DNA of 7,365 bases from Acidobacteriota bacterium (GTDB lineage: Bacteria > Acidobacteriota > UBA890): positions 1 through 7,365 of the forward strand of contig JAUWTE010000149.1 in NCBI GenBank assembly GCA_030609765.1, written 5' to 3'. The stretch's first letter is position 1; each line of letters opens with the position of its first letter. Under the pieces are notes generated by a model that was not told where the DNA came from, ran no database searches, and saw only the letters and a list, made by a program, of their open reading frames with translations. Below, in pieces: positions 1 to 6,744 of this stretch. The position numbers and the translations under genes are program-made.

Positions 1-420
1 CCCCATTAGGGTCCAGGTCCGGCCGGCATCGGTCGACTTGTAAGCTCCCTGTCCCAGGGAGATGTGACTGCGAATTTTCCCTTCACCGGTTCCGGCCCAG
101 ACCACGTTGGGGTCGCTGATCGCCACGGCCAAGGCGCCGATCGATTGGACGGGCTGATCGTCGAAGATGGCGTCCCAGTGGACGCCCCCGTCGGTTGTCT
201 TGTAGACGCCGCCGGAAGCCGCACCCACGTAGTAGGTGTGCGGATCGCCCGGAATGCCCGCGGCCGCGCTGAACCGGTTCCCCTCGGGACCGATGTAACG
301 CCAGGCGAGCGCGCTGTACGAATCGGGTGTCTGAGCGGTGGCCGGCGAAGAGCCAACGAGTATCAGGACAGGAGCCACCAGAACGGCGGCAAAAAAGAGC
401 GACCGAAACAGGGCGCGCAT
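1..420 (-). CDS. Secreted Asp-box (BNR/VPS10-like) beta-propeller protein, N-terminal part
   Basis: This reading frame stays open to the left edge, so only the first 140 residues are visible. Residues 1-30 form a signal peptide: Arg at 2 and 6, a hydrophobic core at about 8-24, and a likely cleavage site after Ala-Thr-Ala (27-29). The mature part has two Asp-box motifs of the S/T-x-D-x-G-x-x-W type, at residues 75-82 (TTDGGVHW) and 129-136 (STDAGRTW), each closing a presumed propeller blade. The phrase WRYIGPEGNRFSA just after the signal is typical of large exported proteins annotated as glycosyl hydrolase, sialidase-like or VPS10-domain. Most such annotations have no proven enzyme activity, and no catalytic residue can be judged from this fragment. 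A Shine-Dalgarno (SD) GGAGAG (427-432) lies 6 nt before the ATG and fixes the start. It reads away from recQ with a 135-bp gap, so it probably has its own promoter. Confidence 0.85.
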   Translation of the reverse strand, partial: MRALFRSLFFAAVLVAPVLILVGSSPATAQTPDSYSALAWRYIGPEGNRFSAAAGIPGDPHTYYVGAASGGVYKTTDGGVHWDAIFDDQPVQSIGALAVAISDPNVVWAGTGEGKIRSHISLGQGAYKSTDAGRTWTLMG

Positions 421-426
421 GGCAAT

Positions 427-432
427 CTCTCC
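427..432 (-). promoter_or_regulatory. Ribosome binding site of the Asp-box protein gene
   Basis: On the minus strand the sequence is GGAGAG, 6 nt upstream of the ATG at 420. It supports that ATG as the start. The rest of the gap 421-555 holds no convincing gene. I saw no good sigma-70 promoter pair there and no U-tailed terminator for recQ. Confidence 0.6.
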
Positions 433-555
433 AGGGTTGAGGATTGAGCCTCTCTTGCGAACAAGTCTTCCAGGCTAGAGATATCCGGATTGGGAGGCAT
501 GTGCAAGGTGAACGAGACGCGGGTTCTACTCACGGAAGGTCCTTCGAGAGACGGG

Positions 556-2436
556 CTAGGGATTCTCGATCGTTGCTTGCGCCGGCCCCTCCTCGTACTC
601 GCGGATGCGGGCGAGGAAGGCCGCGCCGAGGGTGGCGAGCTTCTTTTCGCCGACGCCGTGGATGTCGAGGAACTCGTCCGGCGACGATGGTTTCTTGCGC
701 GCCATGTCCCGCAGGCTGGCGTCGCTGAAGATGACGTAGGGCGGCACGCCGCGGGCACCGGCCAACTCGGTGCGCAGTCCCCGCAGGCTCTCGAACAAGT
801 CTCGATCAACGCCTTCCCAGGAGGAGGCCTCGCGCGCCGTCGTGCGGGCTCGCTTGACGCGGACGGGCACGAGCTGAACGGCTCTTTTCCCTCGCATCAC
901 CTCGATGGAGACCTCATTGAGGAAGAGAACCGGGTACTCACCGCCGGTGCGCTCCATCAAGCCCTGATCGAGGATCTGGATGGCCAGGTTCAAGACTTCC
1001 TTTTTGTCGCGCCCTTTGAGCAAGCCCCAGGTGCTGAGCTGGTGGTGGCCGAGTGAGCGAACGCGCTCGGTGTCGGCGCCTCTCAGTACGTCGACGACAT
1101 GACCCATGCCGAAGCGCTCGCCGGTGCGCGCCACGCAGGAGAGGATCATTTGAGCGTCGCTGCTGCCGTCTACCAGGCCTTCCGTCTCGCCCAGGCAGAC
1201 GTCGCAGGCGCCACAGCCGTCGGCTGTCGACGGTAGCTCGTAGGTCTGGCCGAAGTATTCGGTCAACGAACGGTGGCGGCAGCGGCCCGGCGTGCAGAAG
1301 CGTCGTATTCCGTCCAGAAGCTGCAGCGACGCCTCCAGACCGTCGCCGTTGCCCTCGAGCTCCGCGGCGCCGCGCTCCAGCACGCCGCGCCATTTCAGAG
1401 GGTCGGCGGGCGAGTGCAGCAGCACACACTCCGCCTCCAGTCCGTCGCGGCCGGCTCGGCCTGTTTCCTGCTGGTAGTGCTCGACGGACTTGGGCATGGC
1501 GGCGTGGATGACGCAGCGCACGTCAGACCGATCGATGCCCATGCCGAACGCCACGGTGGCGACCACGACGTCGAGCCTGGCGTTGGCGAACGCCTCCTGG
1601 GTCCGATTGCGCTCCTCCGACTCGAGCCCGGCGTGATAGCAGGCGGCACGGTGCCCGTCGGCGGAAAGAACCGCGGCCAGCTTCTCGGTGTCCTTGCGGC
1701 TGATGCAGTAGATGATCACCGCCTCGCCGGCATGGCGTGAAAGCACCTCGCGTACTTGGTCCTTCAGGTCGAGACGGGGAATCAGCCGGTAGATCAGGTT
1801 GGGTCGGTCGAAGCGACCCACCAGCACCGCCGGGTCCTCGAGGCCGAGCTGATCGATGATGTCGCTACGAACCCGTTCGGTGGCCGTGGCGGTGTAGGCG
1901 TGCATCGAGGTGCCGGTTAGGCGTTCCTTGAGGATGGCGAGCTGACGATACTCGGGGCGAAAATCATGGCCCCAGTGGCTGATGCAATGCGCTTCGTCGA
2001 CCGCGAACGTATGGATTCCCAGGTTCTCGACGGTTTGCAGGAACCAGGCGGTAACGAGGCGCTCGGGCGAGACGAAGACCAGTCGGCAGTCGCCCGAGGC
2101 GATGAAGCGCTCGGCCGCGGCGCGCTCGCCGGCGTCCTGGGCGCTATGCAGCGCCGCCGCCGGGTAGCCGTTGGCGAGCAGCCCGTCTACCTGGTCCTTC
2201 ATCAGCGAGATCAGTGGCGAGACGACGATGTCGGTGCGGCCGGTCAGCAGGGGCGGCACCTGGTAGCACAGCGACTTGCCGCCGCCCGTGGGCAATACGA
2301 CCAGAGAGTCACGACGATCGAGGCCGGCCCGCACCGCTTCTTCCTGCAGTGGCAACAGGCTGTCGAAGCCCCAGGTGCGGCGCACGACCTTCAGGATCGC
2401 ATCATGAGCTTCGGTCGGCCCGAGCGGAAGCGGCAT
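556..2436 (-). CDS. recQ: ATP-dependent DNA helicase RecQ
   Basis: This is a 3'-5' superfamily 2 DNA helicase that acts in recombination and stalled-fork processing. Using the ATG at 2436 gives 626 residues (E. coli RecQ about 609). Visible motifs, in order: Q-motif region around Q31, Walker A PTGGGKS (49-55), DEAH box at 147-150 followed by the aromatic-rich loop CISHWGHDFRP, motif III YTATAT (181-186), motif IV around IIYC (241-244), motif V ATVAFGMGID (293-302), and motif VI QQETGRAGRDG (322-332) with its arginine fingers. A zinc site is formed by C386 with C408, C411 and C414. A winged-helix RQC region (about 420-525) and an HRDC domain (about 545-615) follow. An in-frame ATG at 2547 would add 37 residues. 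That extension is rejected because it lies before the usual start, is poor in helicase-like sequence, and runs antisense to a coding-like methyltransferase fragment. The SD at 2436 is weak. Motif 0 reads LLPLQ instead of the usual FRPxQ or LRPLQ. Confidence 0.96.
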   Translation of the reverse strand: MPLPLGPTEAHDAILKVVRRTWGFDSLLPLQEEAVRAGLDRRDSLVVLPTGGGKSLCYQVPPLLTGRTDIVVSPLISLMKDQVDGLLANGYPAAALHSAQDAGERAAAERFIASGDCRLVFVSPERLVTAWFLQTVENLGIHTFAVDEAHCISHWGHDFRPEYRQLAILKERLTGTSMHAYTATATERVRSDIIDQLGLEDPAVLVGRFDRPNLIYRLIPRLDLKDQVREVLSRHAGEAVIIYCISRKDTEKLAAVLSADGHRAACYHAGLESEERNRTQEAFANARLDVVVATVAFGMGIDRSDVRCVIHAAMPKSVEHYQQETGRAGRDGLEAECVLLHSPADPLKWRGVLERGAAELEGNGDGLEASLQLLDGIRRFCTPGRCRHRSLTEYFGQTYELPSTADGCGACDVCLGETEGLVDGSSDAQMILSCVARTGERFGMGHVVDVLRGADTERVRSLGHHQLSTWGLLKGRDKKEVLNLAIQILDQGLMERTGGEYPVLFLNEVSIEVMRGKRAVQLVPVRVKRARTTAREASSWEGVDRDLFESLRGLRTELAGARGVPPYVIFSDASLRDMARKKPSSPDEFLDIHGVGEKKLATLGAAFLARIREYEEGPAQATIENP

Positions 2437-2500
2437 CGTTGTCTCGCGGAGTGGAGTAGTCGTTTTGCCCACCTTGCCATATTTGACGGCCACTGGCTGA

Positions 2501-2581
2501 CCGCGCGCCTTCAGCAAGGTTGAGGTCAAGAGCCTGCCGCACGACATCCAGAACAGCTACTACGTCGCCAGAAAGAGCTGA
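2501..2581 (+). pseudogene. Possible 3' remnant of a SAM-dependent methyltransferase gene
   Basis: Read on the plus strand, 26 codons followed by TGA (2579-2581) encode a peptide ending AFSKVEVKSLPHD and then IQNSYYVARKS. From memory this matches the extreme C-terminus of many class I SAM-dependent methyltransferases, where a GFxxVEVxxLPHD strand is followed by a xNxYYVxRK strand. Third positions are G or C in 24 of 26 codons, as in real genes here. The frame is closed by TGA at 2498-2500, and nothing methyltransferase-like precedes it; recQ coding begins at 2436 on the other strand. If real, it is a decayed stub whose catalytic part was lost, probably when recQ or its flank was joined here. 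It may contain or abut the recQ promoter. The alternative is chance resemblance; 26 codons are too few to be certain. Confidence 0.45.
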
Positions 2582-2618
2582 GGGCTACGATTCCTGCGCT
2601 GGTAAGGCGGCCATTGAC

Positions 2619-2645
2619 CGCGATCACCTCGTGGGGGTGATCGCG
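2619..2645. terminator. 10-bp perfect hairpin, possible terminator
   Basis: Arms CGCGATCACC (2619-2628) and GGTGATCGCG (2636-2645) pair perfectly around a 7-nt loop. The hairpin begins 2 nt after the stop codon of the minus-strand secreted-protein gene and 37 nt after the stop of the plus-strand remnant, so it could end transcription from either side. Neither side has a run of T, so intrinsic termination would be weak. It may instead protect a 3' end. The rest of 2437-2647 contains only the remnant and the presumed recQ promoter region. Confidence 0.4.
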
Positions 2646-2647
2646 AT

Positions 2648-3406
2648 TCACTCCATGCCGGTCTCATCCGCGATGAAGATGCGGAGATCCCTCGTGCCAA
2701 AGGTGAAATCATCGGCGAAGATGAACTTCTGATCCTCCAGGGTCCCCTCCGTTTCGTGGACCTCGAACGACCTGAACCCATTGGGAACGACGACGCCGAA
2801 GAACTTGTGTAGGTTGTTGACGCCGGCGTCGTCTCCGAAGTCGATCGGATTCGCCGCATCACCGTCGAGTATGAGCTCGATTTTCCCGAAGTTGCCATTG
2901 ATCCACGCGCCTACTCCACAAAGATCACGACTACTTGTTCCGATGAACCCATCGGTGCAGTTGCCAGGCAGGTGACAATCGGTCCCGGTAGCGAAGTTGC
3001 CATGGGGCAGGGTGAAGAACCCATAATTGCCGGTCCGTGCCGGACCCCCACCTGTCGTCACCTTGCTGATGTCGTTGTTGGATGTCCAGGTGATCCCCTG
3101 ATGAGTGACGCTCGCCGCTGTCGTCGGGCTCCGTGCCACATCCCATGCAGTCCCCTCGAAACCCTCGAGAATCTTGCCGCATCCCGACGCTCCCAATGCG
3201 TTCAGAAACGCTACTTCATCCAGGTAGGTTTGAGGCGGGGCTCTGAGGGCAGCGGCGGTCTCGACGGGCGGGGAATCGTGGGACGAACTGGCAGCGAGGT
3301 CGACGGGGTCGACATGGCTTCCTACCACCGCCGTGAGGCAGAGAGAAATGATGCTCGCCACGTGGCGGGCTCTATTCGCGAGGACTCCTGTGAAACCAGC
3401 CTTCAT
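2648..3406 (-). CDS. Secreted protein of unknown function, beta-sandwich-like
   Basis: This encodes 252 residues and I do not recognise the family. The N-terminus has Lys/Arg at 2, 12 and 14 and a hydrophobic stretch at about 16-30, consistent with a Sec signal peptide; cleavage near 30-40 is likely but not sharply marked. A low-complexity Ser/Pro/Ala linker follows to about 60. The body is rich in Gly, Asp, Asn and aromatics and looks all-beta. Four cysteines (C76, C144, C150, C163) could form two disulfides after export. The C-terminal part has the pattern FFGVVVPNGFRSFEV and then FIFADDFTFGT (228-238). This resembles the closing strands of carbohydrate-binding-like domains found in PEP-CTERM-sorted exoproteins, but there is no PEP-CTERM tail or membrane anchor. 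A GGAGAAG SD (3412-3418), 5 nt before the ATG, supports the start. It is most likely a soluble periplasmic or extracellular protein. It follows the MATE gene on the same strand after 120 bp, so co-transcription is possible but unproven. Confidence 0.8.
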   Translation of the reverse strand: MKAGFTGVLANRARHVASIISLCLTAVVGSHVDPVDLAASSSHDSPPVETAAALRAPPQTYLDEVAFLNALGASGCGKILEGFEGTAWDVARSPTTAASVTHQGITWTSNNDISKVTTGGGPARTGNYGFFTLPHGNFATGTDCHLPGNCTDGFIGTSSRDLCGVGAWINGNFGKIELILDGDAANPIDFGDDAGVNNLHKFFGVVVPNGFRSFEVHETEGTLEDQKFIFADDFTFGTRDLRIFIADETGME

Positions 3407-3411
3407 CCGAT

Positions 3412-3418
3412 CTTCTCC
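3412..3418 (-). promoter_or_regulatory. Ribosome binding site of the secreted-protein gene
   Basis: On the minus strand GGAGAAG lies 5 nt before the ATG at 3406. It confirms that this otherwise unrecognised frame is probably translated from that codon. Confidence 0.6.
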
Positions 3419-3526
3419 ACACTACTCCCGCCCGGTAGAGTTTCTGTCATCGATAGAGTTGAAGAAGCGGACATTCGACCACATGAGCACTGCCATTGCC
3501 ATAGCGCCTCGGGTTTCGAGGGGAGC

Positions 3527-4984
3527 TCAGACCTTCTTCGTTTTCCACTTGCCGCGGCGGAAGGCCACGCCGCTGACCACCGCCAGCGCGGCGAAGGAGA
3601 TCGTCATTGCGATGTACACGCCCACCGGTCCCCAACCCAGGGATATCGCCATCACGTAGGCGGCCGGCAACTCGAAGAGCCAGAAGCAGAACAGGTTGAT
3701 GATCGTCGGCGTCCAGGGTGCCCCGGCTCCGTTGAACGACTGCTCCAGCACCATGCCGTAGGCGAACAGCAGGAAGCCACTGCTGACAATCCTCACGCAC
3801 AGGATGCCCTGGCGCAGGGGTTCGGGCTCCGTGGTGAAGATGCGCACGATGCCGGGGGCAAAGATCATGAAGATCAGCCCGACGATCCCGAGAAAGATCA
3901 TGTTGTAGAAACCAGCGATCCACACCGAGCGCTCGGCTCGATCCGGCTTGTCCGCTCCCAAGGACTGCCCGACCATGGTGGCGGCGGCGTTGGCCATGCC
4001 CCAGCTCGGTAGCAGCGCGAAGATGATCAGCCGGATGCCGATCGTGTAGCCGGCCAGTACCTCGTCACCGAAGCCGGCGAGGATGCGGATGAGGCCGACC
4101 CAACTCGCCACGCTGATGAAGACCTGCACCGTGCCGGCGGCGGAAAGACGAACCACGCGCCACATGATGCCGGGGATCACCTGCAGGTGCTCCGCGCGCA
4201 CCCTGAGCCTGCCGCTGGAGCGGGCCAGCAGGTAGAACTGCGCCAGCACCGCGGTGCCGCGGCCCAAGTTGGTGGCGATCGCCGCGCCCGTCACCCCCAT
4301 CTCGGGGAAGGGACCGAGGCCGAAAATCAGCACGGGATCCATGATGATGTTGATACCGTTCGCGAGCCACAACACCCGCATGGCGATCACCGCGTCGCCG
4401 GCGCCGCGGAAAGCGGCGTTGATCAGAAAAAGCAGCAGGACCGTGGCATTGGCCCCGAGCATGATCTGGGCATATCTGGCCCCCTCGCTGATGACCTCGT
4501 CGGAGGCTCCCATGAGCTCCAGGAGTCGCGGTGCGTAGCTTGCTCCGACGACACCGAGGAGTGCCGAGATAATCAGGCCGAGCAGCACCGCCTGTACGGC
4601 GGCCCGGGCGGCACCGTCGCGATCGTGCTCGCCGATGCGCCGGGCCACAACGGCGGTGACCCCTATCGAGAGGCCCATTGCCATTGTGTAGATCATCGTC
4701 AGCAAGGACTCGGTGAGCCCGACCGTGGCCACGGCCACTGATCCCACGCGCGACACGAAGAACACGTCGACGACCGCGAAGATCGACTCCATGGCGGTCT
4801 CCAAAACCATGGGAACGGCCAGCAGCAGGATCGCCCGGCCGACAGGGCCGACAGTGTAATCCTGCTCGGTGCCACGCACGGCGTCGATCAGGTCGGTCCA
4901 GAGGTGACGCACGGGTGACTGTCCGTCCGGCTCCGGCCCGGCGGTGCCGGCCTCATGAATTGTCTTGTCTTGAATATCACTCAT
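3527..4984 (-). CDS. MATE family efflux transporter
   Basis: This is an inner-membrane antiporter of the multidrug and toxic compound extrusion family (NorM/DinF-like). Such proteins export cationic drugs or other organic compounds in exchange for Na+ or H+; the substrate cannot be read from sequence. Its 485 residues have a hydrophilic N-terminal tail of about 45 residues and then about 12 hydrophobic segments in two halves. Family signatures are the first helix LLAVPMVLETAMESIF (54-69) running into VVDVFFVSRVG, the FRGAGDA loop (192-198), the second-half segment SWGMANAAATMVGQSLGA (327-344), and the matching FNGAGAPWTPT loop (417-427). It ends with a basic tail, RRGKWKTKK. No frameshift or missing segment is seen. 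The ATG at 4984 is the only plausible start, although its SD-like sequence lies unusually far upstream. It is divergent from the HEAT-like gene across 150 bp. Confidence 0.94.
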   Translation of the reverse strand: MSDIQDKTIHEAGTAGPEPDGQSPVRHLWTDLIDAVRGTEQDYTVGPVGRAILLLAVPMVLETAMESIFAVVDVFFVSRVGSVAVATVGLTESLLTMIYTMAMGLSIGVTAVVARRIGEHDRDGAARAAVQAVLLGLIISALLGVVGASYAPRLLELMGASDEVISEGARYAQIMLGANATVLLLFLINAAFRGAGDAVIAMRVLWLANGINIIMDPVLIFGLGPFPEMGVTGAAIATNLGRGTAVLAQFYLLARSSGRLRVRAEHLQVIPGIMWRVVRLSAAGTVQVFISVASWVGLIRILAGFGDEVLAGYTIGIRLIIFALLPSWGMANAAATMVGQSLGADKPDRAERSVWIAGFYNMIFLGIVGLIFMIFAPGIVRIFTTEPEPLRQGILCVRIVSSGFLLFAYGMVLEQSFNGAGAPWTPTIINLFCFWLFELPAAYVMAISLGWGPVGVYIAMTISFAALAVVSGVAFRRGKWKTKKV

Positions 4985-4998
4985 GTCGAGAACGTACG

Positions 4999-5033
4999 CT
5001 CCTCCTCGCGTGGAAGCTGCGCAGCACGAGGAG
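4999..5033 (-). promoter_or_regulatory. Distant Shine-Dalgarno inside a possible hairpin, MATE leader
   Basis: In the MATE mRNA the only SD-like sequence is a GAGGAGGAG run (minus strand, about 4999-5007). It ends 14 nt before the ATG at its closest AGGAG register, longer than the usual 5-9 nt. Its CGAGGAG part (5002-5008) is complementary to CTCCTCG (5027-5033) upstream, so a 7-bp stem could hide it. The enclosed loop contains a 10-bp palindrome, GCTGCGCAGC (5016-5025). The pairing is seen directly; a regulatory role is inference. Confidence 0.35.
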
Positions 5034-5077
5034 TTTCAGAGTCTATGTCCCAGGCGACTCGGGGGCGAGGATCTGCC

Positions 5078-5093
5078 CGATCGCTGACGATCG
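5078..5093. repeat. Duplicated CGATCG palindrome in the divergent region
   Basis: CGATCG occurs at 5078-5083 and 5088-5093, separated by CTGA. It can be read as a direct repeat or as a 6-bp stem with a 4-nt loop. It lies between the divergent MATE and HEAT-like genes, where an operator would be expected. No function can be assigned from sequence. Confidence 0.25.
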
Positions 5094-5100
5094 ACCGAGC

Positions 5101-5128
5101 TTGCATGACCCCAGTCTTCCGGTAGATT
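5101..5128 (+). promoter_or_regulatory. Possible promoter giving a leaderless transcript
   Basis: A -10-like TAGATT (5123-5128) follows a weak -35-like TTGCAT (5101-5106) after 16 nt. Transcription would start about 7 nt past the -10 box, at or next to A5135, the first base of the ATG. The TAnnnT box placed 7-12 nt before the start codon is the arrangement known for leaderless genes. The only SD-like run, GGAG (5129-5132), is just 2 nt from the ATG, too close to act normally. Confidence 0.35.
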
Positions 5129-5134
5129 GGAGCC

Positions 5135-5773
5135 ATGAAACGAGACCTGCGCGAGCTTCTGGTTCAGAATCGACTGGACGAGATCGCCGACATGGCGGCG
5201 GGCAGGCGGCGCGTCCTGGGCATGCTGCGGTCCTTGACCTTTGACCGGGATCGGTTGGTCGGCTGGAGGGCGGTCGAAGCCATGGGCGTGGTGGCCGACC
5301 GTTTGGCTGACCAGAATCCGGATGCTGTGATCGAGGAGCTCCGCAGCCTGTTCTGGCTCTTGAGCGAGGAATCCGGCGGCGTCTGCTGGCATGCTCCGGA
5401 GGCGATGGCGGAGATTGTTCGTCGCAGACCCTCGGAATTCTCTTCCTACATCTCCATCACTGCCACGCTCATCAATGAGATGGCGGATGAGGACCTCGAT
5501 CATTTCCGCCCAGGAATCCTCTGGGCCATCGGACGACTCGGGTCGCTTGCGGCCGGCACGATCGACGAGGTCTTGCCGGCGATCGAAGCCAGCCTGGATC
5601 AGTCCGACCCGCAGGCACGAGGTATGGCGGTTTGGTGCCTGGGGCAAATTAGTCGTGCGGACCTTCTCGAGGGTCACGCAGAACTGCTCGATGACTCCGC
5701 GCCAGTCACCCTGTATGAAGACAGCGAGCTCACCCAGACGACCGTGCGCGAATTGATGGCGCGAGTGATGTGA
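5135..5773 (+). CDS. HEAT-like repeat protein, DVU0298 family-like
   Basis: This is a soluble, predicted all-alpha protein of 212 residues without signal peptide or membrane segment. Helical repeats are visible at about 39-58 (LVGWRAVEAMGVVADRL), 85-98 (WHAPEAMAEIVRRRP), 124-140 (FRPGILWAIGRLGSLA) and 156-173 (ending MAVWCLGQIS). The spacing of Trp/Arg and small residues is typical of HEAT or PBS-lyase-like repeats. The block ESGGVCWHAPEAMAEI (79-94), followed by the RPGILWAIGRL block, strongly recalls the DVU0298 family of uncharacterised proteins, in which ESGG-x-x-W-x-x-PEAM is the most conserved stretch; that match is from memory. Such repeats usually scaffold protein contacts, and no enzymatic role is known to me. 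The ATG at 5135 gives the family-like start MKRDLRELL. It is a single gene that converges on the AEC permease with 6 bp between the stops and no terminator between them. Confidence 0.82.
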   Translation: MKRDLRELLVQNRLDEIADMAAGRRRVLGMLRSLTFDRDRLVGWRAVEAMGVVADRLADQNPDAVIEELRSLFWLLSEESGGVCWHAPEAMAEIVRRRPSEFSSYISITATLINEMADEDLDHFRPGILWAIGRLGSLAAGTIDEVLPAIEASLDQSDPQARGMAVWCLGQISRADLLEGHAELLDDSAPVTLYEDSELTQTTVRELMARVM

Positions 5774-5779
5774 GCGCCG

Positions 5780-6739
5780 CTACGAACCGGTGATCAGCGA
5801 GAAGACCACCGCGAGGGTTACCCCACTCACGATCGTGGCTGACAGCAGCAGTGCCGGGGCCACCGATGCGTCTCCTCCGTACCGCTTGAGGAATATCGGG
5901 CCCAAGATGGCGGGGGGCATCGCCGCCAGAATGACCAGTACGTCGGTCCACTCTGTGGGAAAGCTCAACTGTGTCGCGACATAGCCTGCCGCCAGGGGCT
6001 TGAGCAGCAGCTTGATGAGAATGACGATCCCCAATGGAACGAGGATCGTGCGTACCTTTGGCACCCTGAACATCAGGCCGATCGAGAGTATGGCCACCGG
6101 GGTCAACGCCGCTGCCAGCACGTGACACGCTCGGAACACGGGGGCCAGGAAGATGTTTTCTTCTCCCGGCAGGCGTAGAACTCCCCACAGCAGTCCGATC
6201 ACCAGGGCGAAAAATACGGGGGACTTGAAGAAGCCCAGGGCAGTTGACCATCGCGCCCTCGCGTCCAACTCCTGAGAGCTGAAGTAGGCCGCCAGAATGG
6301 GTCCGAGGATGAAGATGGTGTAACCCACGCCAATCTCCGAGATCAGCACCGCTTCGGTCATGGCTTCAGGGTTGTCGGGATACATCTGGGTGATCAGCGA
6401 GTAGCCCAGGAATGTCGATGAGCCGAAAGCGGCGCAGAACACCATGGCGCCCTGGTGCGCTCTGTCGAATCGCAAGAGGGCGCTCGCGCTCCAGGCGATG
6501 GCGATTGCGGTGAGCTCCAGGCCCAACATGACCAACGCTGGGCCCAATTGGCTCAGGTGAACCTGTCGGCCCGCAAGCGTCACGAAGACAATGGCCGGCA
6601 AAAACAGGTCCGTAACGACCCGCGCCAAAATCTGAGAGTGCTCCTCGGTCAGCACCCCACGCCGGCGCATGACAAGAGCCAGGGCGAAGAGAATGACGAT
6701 CACGATGATCGCCTGGATGAGGCTCTGCAGCGGGTCCAT
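5780..6739 (-). CDS. AEC family transporter (auxin efflux carrier-like permease)
   Basis: This is an inner-membrane permease of the Mem_trans/AEC family, related to bacterial MleP/MdcF-type and YfdV-type carriers. These move organic acids or other small metabolites; the substrate here is unknown. From the ATG at 6739 it has 319 residues, normal for the family, and about 10 hydrophobic segments in two inverted halves. Diagnostic regions are the N-half loop AFGSSTFLGYSLI (104-116), equivalent to the family's GN-x-GFLG-P crossover, and the C-half AAMPPAILGPIFLKRYGGD (272-290) followed by LLLSATIVS, equivalent to its AAMP and ST-x-S crossover. The SD GGAGAA lies 5 nt before this ATG. A longer TTG-initiated frame from 6796 would add 19 charged residues and is rejected because it would swallow that SD. 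It is divergent from vapBC. Confidence 0.9.
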   Translation of the reverse strand: MDPLQSLIQAIIVIVILFALALVMRRRGVLTEEHSQILARVVTDLFLPAIVFVTLAGRQVHLSQLGPALVMLGLELTAIAIAWSASALLRFDRAHQGAMVFCAAFGSSTFLGYSLITQMYPDNPEAMTEAVLISEIGVGYTIFILGPILAAYFSSQELDARARWSTALGFFKSPVFFALVIGLLWGVLRLPGEENIFLAPVFRACHVLAAALTPVAILSIGLMFRVPKVRTILVPLGIVILIKLLLKPLAAGYVATQLSFPTEWTDVLVILAAMPPAILGPIFLKRYGGDASVAPALLLSATIVSGVTLAVVFSLITGS

Positions 6740-6744
6740 GACGA

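Noticed and set aside
363..490. Minus-strand frame between recQ and the Asp-box gene that could start at an internal ATG near 500
   Set aside because: It overlaps the start of the well-supported secreted protein in another frame and ends soon after; no SD and no family resemblance.
444..1740. Plus-strand open frames opposite recQ
   Set aside because: They are rich in Arg, Ala and Gly with no recognisable domain, as expected for antisense shadows of a GC-rich gene.
2437..2547. 37-residue N-terminal extension of RecQ from the ATG at 2547
   Set aside because: It lies ahead of the normal RecQ start, has no good ribosome binding site, and is antisense to the coding-like methyltransferase stub.
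3507..3521. 5-bp hairpin CCTCG/CGAGG just after the MATE stop, as a terminator
   Set aside because: The stem is too short and no U-tract follows on the minus strand.
2972..4012. Long plus-strand open frame of 346 codons
   Set aside because: It runs across two well-supported minus-strand genes and their gap, shows low-complexity His/Asp/Gly/Arg composition, and has no SD or domain.
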